A stretch of DNA of 64,000 nt, from assembly GCF_000183425.1 (NCBI RefSeq), contig NC_014759.1, positions 2,139,001 to 2,203,000 on the forward strand, written 5' to 3'. This stretch comes from Marivirga tractuosa DSM 4126. GTDB lineage: Bacteria > Bacteroidota > Bacteroidia > Cytophagales > Cyclobacteriaceae. Shown one piece after another: positions 1 to 8,062 of the stretch (the stretch's first letter is position 1; every line of letters begins with the position of its first letter). The position numbers and the translations under genes were made by a program. The notes beneath the pieces are model-generated. The model searched no databases. It was given only the letters and a program-made list of their open reading frames with translations, and was not told the origin of the DNA.

Positions 1-67
1 ATACGATTCAGTTGTATTTGAGAGAGCTCAGAGAAGATTGAAGACCCCTAATCCCTAATGGGGGAAT

Positions 68-101
68 GAAGTAGGGAGCTTGAAGTAGGAAGTGGGGTGA
101 A
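68..101. repeat. Dispersed purine-rich repeat at left flank of IS copy A
   Basis: This 34-bp tract is rich in GAAGT/GGAAGT units. It matches 7581-7614 at 32 of 34 positions, and that tract sits immediately left of the second IS copy. It lies outside the inverted repeats, so it is a feature of the target and not of the IS. Its last three bases (GAA, 99-101) are the target duplication. Purine-rich GAAGT-type intergenic repeats are common in Bacteroidota genomes; that background is general knowledge. Confidence 0.75.
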
Positions 102-142
102 TGTACGTCTCTGGTATAGGTTGACCATATAAGTCAATATAT

Positions 143-541
143 ATGAAAGCGAAGGTAAAATTAATTGAGAAGTACCGTAAGTATTCGGAAGGCTTTAAAA
201 AATCTATTGTCGATGATTTTGAAAGTGGTAAATTTAGTGTGAGCCAATTGGAGCGCATACACAAGATTTCTAATCAGAGTATCTATAAATGGATTTATAA
301 ATACTCGAACCATAATGAACGTGGTCAACGCATAGTAGAGATGAAAGACAGTAGTACAGAAAAATTGAAAGCTTTGGAGCAACGCATCAAGGAGTTAGAG
401 CAAACAGTTGGTCAGAAGCAGATACAGATTGATTATTTTGAAAAGATGATTGATGTAGCCAAGACTGAATTAGATATCGACATCAAAAAAAACTCCAACA
501 CCCCACAATCGAGTGGTTCAGCAACAACCAGAAGAAAATAA
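143..541 (+). CDS. IS3-family transposase OrfA (HTH and leucine zipper), copy A
   Basis: This 132-residue basic protein is the DNA-binding half of the IS3 transposase. Residues about 10-55 form a helix-turn-helix of the transposase_8 type, with QLERIHKISNQSIYKWIYKY as the core. Residues about 70-115 are a heptad-rich coiled coil (leucine zipper) used for multimerisation. The product would recognise the terminal inverted repeats. OrfB lies in the -1 frame. A run of eight A (485-492) creates the slippery heptamer A_AAA_AAC at 487-493. The -1 frame is open from there into orfB, so a fused OrfAB can be made by programmed frameshifting, as is known for IS3 elements. The frameshift is inferred from sequence only. 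Confidence 0.93.
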   Translation: MKAKVKLIEKYRKYSEGFKKSIVDDFESGKFSVSQLERIHKISNQSIYKWIYKYSNHNERGQRIVEMKDSSTEKLKALEQRIKELEQTVGQKQIQIDYFEKMIDVAKTELDIDIKKNSNTPQSSGSATTRRK

Positions 542-549
542 ACTTTTCC

Positions 550-1386
550 ATGAACCAGTTGTATGAAACCATAGGCATTAGCAAGCAGGCTGTACATCAG
601 TATGCAAAGCGTCAAGCTATCTTTGATAAGAAAGTAGCAGATTTAGTTATGGAGGCTGATCAGTTAAGAGAAGCCCATCCCGGTTGTGGGGTTGAGAAAA
701 TGTATGACACACTACGTCCTGATTTCATTGGAAGAGATCGCTTTGTATCTCTGTTCATGGCACTAGGCTACCGTTTAAAAGCTAAAAGAAATTACAGAAG
801 GACTACTTATTCCTCAGATGTGTATTATCCTAACCTCATCAAAGGAATGAAGATAAAAGGTCCTTCTCTGATTTGGCAATCTGACATCACTTATATCCGC
901 ATAGGTGAAAAGTTTTATTATGCTGTATTTATCATTGATGTTTATACAAAGAAAATAGTCGGCTATCATGTAGGTGATCATATGCGAGCGACTGCCAATA
1001 TTAAGGCGCTTAAAATGGCATTTAAAGATCATAAACCACCTAAGATCCATCATTCAGATCGAGGTAGCCAGTATATCTATCATCAGTATATTGATCTTCT
1101 AAGAAGTGAAAATTGTGAAATAAGTATGGCTAAAACTGCACAGGATAATGCTTATGCAGAGCGAATCAATCGAACAATCAAAAATGATTATATCGAATTA
1201 TGGCAGCCCTCCAGCTTTGATGAGTTAAAAAGGAAAATGAAAAAAGCAGTACAGCACTACAATAATGTAAGACCACATAACCATATTGGAAAAATGAGTC
1301 CAGAAGAATTTGAGAAAAAATTGTTGATGAAAAGTACTTTTCATCAACAATCAATCACTATATTCAATAATGAAATAAATGTTTAA
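550..1386 (+). CDS. IS3-family transposase OrfB (DDE integrase core), copy A
   Basis: This 278-residue catalytic half has an rve integrase core. The DDE triad is visible: D in WQSDITYIRIG, D in HHSDRGSQY, and E in NAYAERINRTIKNDY, with 35-residue-type spacing between the last two. An N-terminal HTH_21-like segment (residues about 35-75) contains HPGCGVEKMYDTLRP. The gene is intact, with a short C-terminal tail after the conserved VRPHNHIGKMSPEEFE segment. The annotated ATG gives free OrfB, while the frameshift product OrfAB would be the active transposase. The gene is identical to 8063-8899. Confidence 0.95.
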   Translation: MNQLYETIGISKQAVHQYAKRQAIFDKKVADLVMEADQLREAHPGCGVEKMYDTLRPDFIGRDRFVSLFMALGYRLKAKRNYRRTTYSSDVYYPNLIKGMKIKGPSLIWQSDITYIRIGEKFYYAVFIIDVYTKKIVGYHVGDHMRATANIKALKMAFKDHKPPKIHHSDRGSQYIYHQYIDLLRSENCEISMAKTAQDNAYAERINRTIKNDYIELWQPSSFDELKRKMKKAVQHYNNVRPHNHIGKMSPEEFEKKLLMKSTFHQQSITIFNNEINV

Positions 1387-1429
1387 AAACGGTCAACTCT
1401 ATTCAGGGAAGTGCAGAATTTCTGTGACG

Positions 1430-1452
1430 AGGTCAGTACCGAAGGTTAGACC
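1430..1452. repeat. Right-flank part of the dispersed IS target repeat
   Basis: The 23-bp stretch starting AGGTCAGTACCGAAGG is matched at 8958-8980, to the right of IS copy B, with three mismatches. Together with the left flanks (68-101 and 7581-7614) it shows that both IS copies inserted into members of the same longer dispersed repeat. The rest of 1453-1637 holds AT-rich intergenic sequence, including a short repeat at 1600-1623 that recurs at 36140-36163. Confidence 0.6.
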
Positions 1453-1599
1453 GAAAATAGAATTAGAGGTGGAAATAAGATTGTAATAAAGCTGAATTAA
1501 GGTAGTTGGTAATAAATTCTGCATTTTAACTTATTACTTAAAACTTATAACTAAAAGTAAATGGTTGGATGCATGGTAAAACCTGAATTATAAAATTTG

Positions 1600-1623
1600 T
1601 CTAGATTCTAGTATCTAGGCTCT
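1600..1623. repeat. Short dispersed TCTAGA-type intergenic repeat, copy 1
   Basis: This 24-bp sequence begins TCTAGATTCTAG and continues TATCTAGG. It matches 36140-36163 at 20 of 24 positions. It is partly self-complementary (TCTAGA, CTAG) and lies just upstream of the esterase gene. A looser relative with the TTGAATCTTAATATC pattern is at about 9064-9092. The function is unknown. Confidence 0.5.
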
Positions 1624-1637
1624 AAAAATCTAAAAAA

Positions 1638-2402
1638 ATGAAATTAAATTATAAAGAATTAGGAGATGGCGGACAGCCGCTAATTATTTTACACGGACTT
1701 TTTGGTTCTTCTGATAATTGGATGACAATTGGACGAAAGTTGTCAGAGCAATTCCATGTTTATTTAGTAGATCAGCGAAACCATGGTGATTCACCTCATG
1801 ATGATGTGCACAATTATGAGGTGATGGCTGAAGATTTGGAAGAATTTATTGAATCCAACAATATTGAAAATCCTCATATTATTGGTCATTCAATGGGCGG
1901 AAAAACAGCTATGTATTTTGCCGTTCAGCATCCAGATTTATATGATAAATTAGTAGTGGTCGATATTGCACCAAAAGCATATCCCGTTCATCATGATACT
2001 ATTTTGGAAGGATTATGTAGTCTTAAATTAGATGAACTTGAATCAAGAGGTGATGCAGATAAAAAATTGTCTGAGTATGTGCCTGAAAAGGGTGTAAGGC
2101 AGTTTTTACTCAAAAACCTGACCAGAAATGAGAATAAAAAATTCGAGTGGAAAATCAATTTATCTGTTTTAGAAAAGAACATTGAGGTAGTGGGTAAAGG
2201 ATTAGAGAAGAGATTATCCACTGAGAAGGATACATTATTCATAGGAGGCAAAAATTCTAACTATATAAAATCGGAAGATCATATTGCCATCAACAATTTC
2301 TTCCCGAATGCCAAAATTGAAATGGTAGAAGATGCAGGGCATTGGATTCATGCCGAAAAACCAGAAGACTTTTTAAATTTGATTGAAGACTTTTTGCGAT
2401 AA
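1638..2402 (+). CDS. Alpha/beta-hydrolase esterase (YbfF-like)
   Basis: This 254-residue soluble alpha/beta-hydrolase has no signal peptide. The oxyanion-hole segment is LHGLFGSSDNW (residues 19-28), followed by the VDQRNHGDSP strand-turn typical of YbfF-type acyl-CoA or short-ester hydrolases. The nucleophile elbow GHSMGGK places Ser at residue 85, and the catalytic His is in AGHWIH (residue 235). The length agrees with E. coli YbfF (about 254). The start follows a short A-rich leader and no better upstream ATG is visible. It is the first gene in a same-strand run with the two genes downstream (24-bp and 18-bp gaps). The physiological substrate cannot be read from the sequence. Confidence 0.85.
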   Translation: MKLNYKELGDGGQPLIILHGLFGSSDNWMTIGRKLSEQFHVYLVDQRNHGDSPHDDVHNYEVMAEDLEEFIESNNIENPHIIGHSMGGKTAMYFAVQHPDLYDKLVVVDIAPKAYPVHHDTILEGLCSLKLDELESRGDADKKLSEYVPEKGVRQFLLKNLTRNENKKFEWKINLSVLEKNIEVVGKGLEKRLSTEKDTLFIGGKNSNYIKSEDHIAINNFFPNAKIEMVEDAGHWIHAEKPEDFLNLIEDFLR

Positions 2403-2426
2403 AATCACATTCTAAATACAATACAC

Positions 2427-2879
2427 ATGAAAAATCTACTCTTGCTTTGCCTTTTATTAGTCTCCCCATTTTTGGTGTTCTCACAAAATCCTGATTATGA
2501 TAAGAATTTAGCCGACTCATTAGGCGCTGATGATTACGGGATGAAATCTTATACATTGGTGATGCTGAAAACTGGTGGGGGAAATATAGAGGACAAAGCA
2601 AGAGTTGATAGTTTGTTCAGAGGACATATGGAAAATATTGGAAGAATGGCTGAAGCAGGTGAATTGATTGTGGCTGGTCCTTTGGGTGAAAATAGTAATG
2701 ATTATCGAGGGATTTATATTTTTGATGAACCTGATAAGGCAAAAGTAGCAGAGCTTTTACTTACCGATCCTGCCATAAAAGCAGATTTATTAGCTTATGA
2801 TATTTACAATTGGTATGGATCAGCCGCTTTACCTGTTTATTTAGAAACTCATTCTAAAATCGAAAAAATCCGCCCATAA
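2427..2879 (+). CDS. Exported YCII-related domain protein
   Basis: This 150-residue protein has a clear signal peptide: MKNLLLLCLLLVSPFLVFSQ with likely cleavage after Ser19-Gln20. The mature part has a YciI-like dimeric alpha/beta ferredoxin-like fold. The recognisable block is FRGHMENIGRMAEAGELIVA followed by GPL, then a GIYIFDEPDKAKVAELLLTDPA segment. YciI family proteins are small putative enzymes of mostly unknown activity, and exported versions are frequent in Bacteroidota. It lies 24 bp after the esterase and 18 bp before the TRIC-like channel gene, which suggests one transcript. The role is unknown. Confidence 0.8.
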   Translation: MKNLLLLCLLLVSPFLVFSQNPDYDKNLADSLGADDYGMKSYTLVMLKTGGGNIEDKARVDSLFRGHMENIGRMAEAGELIVAGPLGENSNDYRGIYIFDEPDKAKVAELLLTDPAIKADLLAYDIYNWYGSAALPVYLETHSKIEKIRP

Positions 2880-2897
2880 TTTAATAAAAGTTGATTT

Positions 2898-3497
2898 ATG
2901 CAAATCCAATATGCACTTGAACTTCTAGGAACCTTAGTTTTTGCTATTTCAGGTGCATTAGCTGTAAAAGACAAGTCAGAAGATTGGTTTGGTGCAGGTT
3001 TTACAGGATTTGTAACAGCAATTGGAGGCGGAACTTTAAGAGATATCATGTTAGGCAGCTACCCATTATCGTGGGTTGGCGATATGACTATTATCTACAC
3101 TATTCTTTTTGGTGTATTGCTCACCAGTTTTTTCAATAAATTCCTCCAAAAACTACGAAAAACTTTGAGCCTATTTGACTCAATGGGAATTGCGCTCTTT
3201 ACTGTTGCAGGAGTTGAAAAAGCATTATCCATGGGTTTAAGATGGGAAATTGCTGCAATCATGGGAATGTTCTCTGCTGTTTTTGGAGGAGTAATTCGCG
3301 ACACATTAGTAAATGAAACACCCGTTATTTTCCGTAAGGAAATTTATGCTAGTGTATGCCTTGTGGGCGGAATGCTTTATACTCTCCTAAACTATTTCCA
3401 ACTTGATAGAGATCTTAACTTTATTGTGACGGCTTCCTTTATAATGTCAGCACGCCTGCTAGCAGTAAAATACCATATTAATTTCCCTAAAATATAA
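2898..3497 (+). CDS. TRIC-like cation channel family membrane protein (UPF0126/YadS type)
   Basis: This 199-residue integral membrane protein has about six to seven hydrophobic helices arranged as two homologous halves. Each half contains the signature glycine-rich bend, GGGTLRD near residue 46 and GGVIRD near residue 133. This internal duplication and the (G)GG-x-x-RD motif are diagnostic of the bacterial trimeric intracellular cation channel family (UPF0126, E. coli YadS). Homologues form homotrimeric K+-permeable channels. The gene converges on the TerB-like gene with only 2 bp between stop codons. Confidence 0.9.
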   Translation: MQIQYALELLGTLVFAISGALAVKDKSEDWFGAGFTGFVTAIGGGTLRDIMLGSYPLSWVGDMTIIYTILFGVLLTSFFNKFLQKLRKTLSLFDSMGIALFTVAGVEKALSMGLRWEIAAIMGMFSAVFGGVIRDTLVNETPVIFRKEIYASVCLVGGMLYTLLNYFQLDRDLNFIVTASFIMSARLLAVKYHINFPKI

Positions 3498-3499
3498 TG

Positions 3500-3955
3500 C
3501 TAAAGTTCGATATCTTCCAAGCCTAATTCCTTAGTAAGGAATTCAATATCTTCATTTTCTTCTTCAGAAACACCATCTGAAGCGCTGGCAAAGAGATACA
3601 TGGTTTCTACCACAAATTCTCTGGCAGGTTCATTTTCATTGAAATAGTCTTTTAGTGCAGCTAGAAATTTATCTTGCCATTTATCTAAATTTCTGACCAA
3701 GTGCCGAAACTCAGCTCTATAAATCAACATGAGGTTTTCCTCCTTCTCTTCACCTAAATCATCTGAAGCAAATTCATCACCAAGAATTTTAGCAAGTCTT
3801 TTCACCGTAACCCATTCTTCCTGGTCAACAATTCCATCTGACATTACCACTCTTAAGGCAGGAAAAAGATTCACAATATAAACGAATTGTTCTTTGTTCA
3901 ATTTGATGAAACGCTCTTGCGTATACTCTTTAAAAAGTTGATCTATTTTTGACAT
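3500..3955 (-). CDS. TerB-like acidic cytoplasmic protein
   Basis: This 151-residue acidic, all-helical protein has no signal sequence. Two related segments, MSDGIVDQEEWVTVKRLAKIL (near residue 38) and SASDGVSEEENEDIEFLTKELG (C-terminal), match the ADG-x-(V/I)-x-x-EE pattern of TerB-like domains, which bind metal through clustered acidic residues. In the TerB superfamily these domains occur in stress and phage-defence contexts, but no other ter genes are present here. The protein is probably a generic TerB-fold protein and not a tellurite-resistance determinant. It is followed 26 bp upstream by the MltF-like gene on the same strand. Confidence 0.6.
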   Translation of the reverse strand: MSKIDQLFKEYTQERFIKLNKEQFVYIVNLFPALRVVMSDGIVDQEEWVTVKRLAKILGDEFASDDLGEEKEENLMLIYRAEFRHLVRNLDKWQDKFLAALKDYFNENEPAREFVVETMYLFASASDGVSEEENEDIEFLTKELGLEDIEL

Positions 3956-3981
3956 TTTATAAATTAAATAAAAATTAGGCT

Positions 3982-5472
3982 TTAAATAACCGGGGCTTCA
4001 TCCCCATCCTCAATAGTTGACGCATTCAACAATAAAACATATTGCTGGTACCTCTCTAAAATTTCATGTACATAATTTACAGGCTCTTCGCCCCTGCAAT
4101 AGCCATATTTCACCACCGGATCTGTATAATATTTCTTTTGAGATTTTAATAAAAGGTATTTTTCAACATTCCCTTCCCATTTAGTTGGATCTCCACCATA
4201 TTTTTTTGTTAGGCGAATCGCATCTTGCATATGCCCAATACCGACATTATAAGAAGCTAAAACATACTTCTGTCTTTCCACGCTGTCTTGAATTTGCTTG
4301 GTAAATGCGTTTTGTAACCAGTTAATATAGTTGCCCCCAGCTTCTAAGCTTTGACTAGGATCGTATAAATTTTTAGCTCCAAATTCACGAGCTGTAGGTT
4401 CCATCATTTGCATCAATCCCTTAGCTCCTGCCCAGGATTTCACTTTAGGGTCGAATTTACTTTCTTGGTATATTAGTGCTGCCAATAATTTCCAGTCCCA
4501 CCCAATTTCCTGTGCAGTAGCCTTGATTTCTTCATCAAAAGAAGAAAGTTTATCCCCTCCAACCGATGAAAACTCAGAATAAGACCTATCTACCGATCTT
4601 TTTAAATTTTTGAAATACTTGTTGTAGATCACGTAGTAATCGGTTTCCTTTTGTCTCTCTTCTAACCAACTGTTAATTTTATTCTCCAAGGTGTCAGCAT
4701 TTGACCTCATAGCCCAGGCAATTTGCTGAGAAAAACTCACAGGAGTTTTCACATCTATTATGGGATAGTAAGTAGCATTTAACATTGCAACATCTTCATC
4801 TGAAACTGTATATTCAATCTCCCCTTCCGCCACCATTCTTATTAATGTTTCTACCTCCAAACTACTACTATCTTCAATAATTATAATGTCACCACCAATT
4901 TCATCTGAAAGATTAGCTAAACGAGTTGAAAAAGCAGAACTCTTTCTAACATGTACTTTCTTGCCTGTTAATTGGATTGGGTCTCTTATGAGTTGATTTT
5001 CAATTTCATGGACCTTCATTTGCCTCCAGTTTTCTGGTTTCCGCTGTACCAAAACTTGTCTTACGAAGTACAAAGGATTTGTAAAATCCACATATCGTTT
5101 TCTATCTTTAGTGACGGTCAAATTAAAAGCTGCAATATCCGCTTCACCTCTATTCACTTTCTCAAGCGCAGAAGAAATACTATTATCTTTTATTATTTTC
5201 AATTCAACATCTAAATCGTCTGCTAACCAATTTAACATTTCATATTCATAGCCCATTGGCTGACCCTTGTAGATAAAATAACTGGTTGCACTATTATCGA
5301 CCACCGCAGTTAGATACCCCCTTTCTTTAATTTTATCAAAATCAAAATCTACAGGTTCAATATCGTAGGATACATCCTGTGATTTGGTATCAGTTTTTGT
5401 GGAACATGCCCACGTTAAACTAAATAGAACTGTTAGCAGAATGTAAAAAGACTTGTTGAAAAATTTCATCAT
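3982..5472 (-). CDS. mltF: MltF-like membrane-bound lytic transglycosylase with solute-binding domain
   Basis: This 496-residue lipoprotein is predicted to cleave peptidoglycan glycan strands, with 1,6-anhydro product formation. The lipobox is LTWACS (Cys23). Residues about 45-290 form a SBP_bac_3 periplasmic-binding module; DIAAFNLTVTKDRKRYVDFT is typical of it. Residues about 312-470 form an SLT domain. The catalytic Glu is E337 in QESKF, followed by the AGAKGLMQMM and ASYNVGIGH motifs. The domain order and length match MltF (YfhD), where the binding domain regulates the lyase domain. Two adjacent ATGs encode the start. The symbol is assigned by architecture, not by proven orthology. Confidence 0.9.
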   Translation of the reverse strand: MMKFFNKSFYILLTVLFSLTWACSTKTDTKSQDVSYDIEPVDFDFDKIKERGYLTAVVDNSATSYFIYKGQPMGYEYEMLNWLADDLDVELKIIKDNSISSALEKVNRGEADIAAFNLTVTKDRKRYVDFTNPLYFVRQVLVQRKPENWRQMKVHEIENQLIRDPIQLTGKKVHVRKSSAFSTRLANLSDEIGGDIIIIEDSSSLEVETLIRMVAEGEIEYTVSDEDVAMLNATYYPIIDVKTPVSFSQQIAWAMRSNADTLENKINSWLEERQKETDYYVIYNKYFKNLKRSVDRSYSEFSSVGGDKLSSFDEEIKATAQEIGWDWKLLAALIYQESKFDPKVKSWAGAKGLMQMMEPTAREFGAKNLYDPSQSLEAGGNYINWLQNAFTKQIQDSVERQKYVLASYNVGIGHMQDAIRLTKKYGGDPTKWEGNVEKYLLLKSQKKYYTDPVVKYGYCRGEEPVNYVHEILERYQQYVLLLNASTIEDGDEAPVI

Positions 5473-5630
5473 ATCTTTATTTTAAGGTTGACAATATAGC
5501 TAATAAATTAATCCGTGAGTAAATAGGGTTAATTTTTTCGACTGATCACTTATTTTGTTGGATGATCATAATCCCATATAAAATACTCATAAATAGAGAA
5601 AGGGTTTATAATTGTAATTTACATGTCAAT

Positions 5631-5664
5631 AAAAAAGCCATTCAATTTTGCGTTGAATGGCTTT
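5631..5664 (-). terminator. Rho-independent terminator for the DUF4199 gene
   Basis: A perfect 12-bp stem (AAAGCCATTCAA, 5634-5645, with TTGAATGGCTTT, 5653-5664) has a 7-nt loop. Read on the minus strand it ends in a run of six T (5631-5636). It sits just after the stop of the gene ending at 5685. The rest of 5473-5630 is AT-rich, would hold the mltF promoter, and shows nothing else I can call. Confidence 0.85.
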
Positions 5665-5684
5665 AAAATAAGATTTTGATTAAT

Positions 5685-6233
5685 CTAAAATTCTTCTTCT
5701 TTGTTCTTCTTCTTATTGATTGCCCCTACAATTAAGGCTCCAATAGCATAAATAATCAGGCTCCATAAAAAGCCCATTGCCTGGCCTTTCAAGGTATAGC
5801 TTTCTTTAATTCCATCTGCCATGCCATCCATCATTTCAGTATTTCCAGCTCCACCCAATGCTTCCATAGTCTTCATTGCATTTCCCATTTGTGCCTCTAC
5901 TAAGATTGGAACAATGTCTGGATCAATGAAATTAAATAATAAATAATTAAAAACTGTTCCTACAAAACCTGCAATCACTAATACTACAAAAGCATGCGTA
6001 AAAGCTTTCCCAAAGGACATATATCCTCCTAATTTAGATCGGTAGTCTCGTCCTGCATATATCAGAGCTGCTAAATAAACCACAAAAATAATGATCCCAA
6101 CGACAGATTGTGCTAAGAGTGTAATATCAATAAGATAAACAAGGAGTGTAATAATAATGGAAATTAATCCCAATATTAAACCCCATTTTACCGAGTGTTG
6201 ATTTGTTCCAGATTCTAATTCTTGATTTTCCAT
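5685..6233 (-). CDS. DUF4199 family inner-membrane protein
   Basis: This 182-residue protein has four predicted transmembrane helices at residues about 17-38, 43-60, 78-102 and 150-172. A soluble loop (about 105-148) sits before the last helix and a charged tail (KKKNKEEEF) follows it. The segment YAGRDYRSKLGGYMSFGKAF between helices 2 and 3 is the conserved hallmark of DUF4199, a family largely confined to Bacteroidota and with no known function. It lies 40 bp downstream of an exported NTF2-like protein on the same strand, so co-transcription is likely, and it ends at a strong terminator. Confidence 0.85.
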   Translation of the reverse strand: MENQELESGTNQHSVKWGLILGLISIIITLLVYLIDITLLAQSVVGIIIFVVYLAALIYAGRDYRSKLGGYMSFGKAFTHAFVVLVIAGFVGTVFNYLLFNFIDPDIVPILVEAQMGNAMKTMEALGGAGNTEMMDGMADGIKESYTLKGQAMGFLWSLIIYAIGALIVGAINKKKNKEEEF

Positions 6234-6273
6234 TTTAATTTCGATTTAGGTTATAGTTTTAAGTTTAATTGTA

Positions 6274-6738
6274 CTAATTACAATCCTTTGTCTTTCTTGA
6301 ATCAATTATATAAATAATTTTCCACTTTTCATCCATTTTTATTAATTGGAATGAATTTGTTCCGCAATGGCTCAATTGATCCCCTAAATAAAATTTATAA
6401 TCCATCCAAGCAGTGGCAATGGCGCCATCAGATGTGATCCTCAAATTATCTATTACTTCATTCCAAACTGCTCCATTATTATTAGCTACTGCCTTCAGCC
6501 AGCCCTCTGCTCCATTCAATTGACTGATCTGATTGCCGCTGTCTCCCACATTCAAGCTTTGCATTTTTACCTTTGGATGCATGTATGGAGCCATTTTGGA
6601 AGTATCCGATTCTCTCATCCCATCAAAAACATCGTGGATAATTTTTGCTATATACGTAGAATCATTTTGATAATTTTGTGAGAAGCCCCAAAAATAATTA
6701 CAAAAGATAAAAGCAGATAAAAGTAAAATTTTCTTCAT
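6274..6738 (-). CDS. Exported NTF2-like (SnoaL/DUF4440-type) protein
   Basis: This 154-residue protein has a signal peptide (residues 1-20, ending GFSQ). The mature part looks like a cone-shaped NTF2-like domain: an initial amphipathic helix with DGMRESDTSKMAPYMHPKV, a central helix, then strands ending in the WKIIYIIDSRK segment. It is the length of one NTF2 domain. Such exported proteins are often annotated as DUF4440 or nuclear transport factor 2 family. They may be ligand-binding or enzymatic, and no catalytic residues can be assigned from the sequence. Its neighbours suggest an envelope role but nothing specific. Confidence 0.7.
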   Translation of the reverse strand: MKKILLLSAFIFCNYFWGFSQNYQNDSTYIAKIIHDVFDGMRESDTSKMAPYMHPKVKMQSLNVGDSGNQISQLNGAEGWLKAVANNNGAVWNEVIDNLRITSDGAIATAWMDYKFYLGDQLSHCGTNSFQLIKMDEKWKIIYIIDSRKTKDCN

Positions 6739-6826
6739 AAATAAACTGATTCAATCGAAAATTCAGAAAATTTCAACATGGATACAATGGTATTTACACC
6801 AATGGTAAAGCGCCCTAATTTAGCTT

Positions 6827-7522
6827 TTAGATCACATCCTCAAAAAACGACCAAACAAATGCTTTTGGAATAGGACTTACTACATTGAATGGCTCTTTTT
6901 TCACAGGATGCACAAAGCTAATTGCTCTGGCATGCAAAGCTATTGAACCATCTTTAGTCGGTTTAGGGAATCCATATTTCACATCTCCAATAATCGGACA
7001 TCCAATTCTAGCCAACTGCACTCTAATTTGATGCGGACGTCCTGTGTGTGGTTTGACTTCTATCAAGTTTCTGTCGCCCAATGCACGAACCAGACGATAG
7101 GAAAGCGTAGATTTCAATCCTCCTTTTTTATCACTCATATGGGCGTGAGTCAAATTCTTATTAGAATCTTTTTTGAGCCAATGGGTAATAGTATCTTCTG
7201 TTTTGGGTGGTCTTTTTTCAGTAATTGCCCAATAGGTTTTATCGACCTCACCATCATGAAATAATTTTGACACTCGCTCCAGCGCTTTAGAAGTTCTTGC
7301 CAAAACCAAGGTGCCGCTCACGGGTCGGTCAATTCGGTGAGGTGTGCCACAGAATACTTTACCTGGCTTATCATATTTTTTAGCTATATATTCTTTCGCA
7401 TGTTCCGATATTGGAGTATCCCCTGTTTGATCTCCCTGAACTAGCATACCTGAAGGTTTGTTAACCACTAAAAGGTGGTTATCCTCATACATTACTATTT
7501 GTAAAAATTCCTGATAAGTCAT
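6827..7522 (-). CDS. RluA-family RNA pseudouridine synthase
   Basis: This enzyme isomerises uridine to pseudouridine in RNA. The catalytic motif HRIDRPVSG carries the active-site Asp (residue 65 from the chosen start). LLVVNKPSGMLV, LIEVKPHTGRPHQIRVQL and IIGDVKYG are the other RluA-family blocks. There is no S4 domain, so it is a short single-domain member. I chose the ATG at 7522 (MTYQEFLQIV). A TTG at 7552 would add ten residues. The gene begins about 90 bp from the left end of IS copy B, which therefore separates it from its original upstream DNA. The target site (rRNA or tRNA) cannot be assigned. Confidence 0.9.
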   Translation of the reverse strand: MTYQEFLQIVMYEDNHLLVVNKPSGMLVQGDQTGDTPISEHAKEYIAKKYDKPGKVFCGTPHRIDRPVSGTLVLARTSKALERVSKLFHDGEVDKTYWAITEKRPPKTEDTITHWLKKDSNKNLTHAHMSDKKGGLKSTLSYRLVRALGDRNLIEVKPHTGRPHQIRVQLARIGCPIIGDVKYGFPKPTKDGSIALHARAISFVHPVKKEPFNVVSPIPKAFVWSFFEDVI

Positions 7523-7580
7523 AAATGCAAAAGTCGTAAAATTTGGGTACAATTTATAGGTTCAAGAAAATAAATAGTTG

Positions 7581-7614
7581 GAAGTAGGGAGTTTGAAGTA
7601 GGAAGTGGGGTGGA
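7581..7614. repeat. Dispersed purine-rich repeat at left flank of IS copy B
   Basis: This is the second copy of the 34-bp repeat at 68-101, with 32 of 34 bases identical and ending at exactly the same position relative to the IS. Its last three bases, GGA (7612-7614), are duplicated at 8929-8931 as the target-site duplication. Confidence 0.75.
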
Positions 7615-7655
7615 TGTACGTCTCTGGTATAGGTTGACCATATAAGTCAATATAT

Positions 7656-8054
7656 ATGAAAGCGAAGGTAAAATTAATTGAGAAGTACCGTAAGTATTCG
7701 GAAGGCTTTAAAAAATCTATTGTCGATGATTTTGAAAGTGGTAAATTTAGTGTGAGCCAATTGGAGCGCATACACAAGATTTCTAATCAGAGTATCTATA
7801 AATGGATTTATAAATACTCGAACCATAATGAACGTGGTCAACGCATAGTAGAGATGAAAGACAGTAGTACAGAAAAATTGAAAGCTTTGGAGCAACGCAT
7901 CAAGGAGTTAGAGCAAACAGTTGGTCAGAAGCAGATACAGATTGATTATTTTGAAAAGATGATTGATGTAGCCAAGACTGAATTAGATATCGACATCAAA
8001 AAAAACTCCAACACCCCACAATCGAGTGGTTCAGCAACAACCAGAAGAAAATAA
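7656..8054 (+). CDS. IS3-family transposase OrfA, copy B
   Basis: The 132-residue product is identical to that of 143-541, with an N-terminal HTH and a coiled coil. The A-run at 7998-8005 gives the same A_AAA_AAC slippery heptamer (8000-8006), so a fused OrfAB could arise by -1 frameshifting. Confidence 0.93.
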   Translation: MKAKVKLIEKYRKYSEGFKKSIVDDFESGKFSVSQLERIHKISNQSIYKWIYKYSNHNERGQRIVEMKDSSTEKLKALEQRIKELEQTVGQKQIQIDYFEKMIDVAKTELDIDIKKNSNTPQSSGSATTRRK

Positions 8055-8062
8055 ACTTTTCC

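Larger units (their letters stand above)
102..1415 (+). mobile_element. IS3-family insertion sequence, copy A (1314 bp)
   Basis: The element starts TGTACGTCTCTGG and ends in CAGGGAAGTGCA. Its two 25-bp imperfect terminal inverted repeats match at 16 of 25 positions, with 5'-TG and CA-3' ends as in the IS3 family. It is flanked by a 3-bp direct repeat GAA (99-101 and 1416-1418). It carries two overlapping-frame genes, orfA and orfB. It appears identical to copy B at 7615-8928: every reading frame on both strands translates the same. That implies recent movement or gene conversion. Both reading frames are intact, so the copy is probably active. Confidence 0.95.

Noticed and set aside
3500..3955. 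Tellurite-resistance determinant
   Set aside because: Only a TerB-like fold is seen and no other ter genes are nearby.
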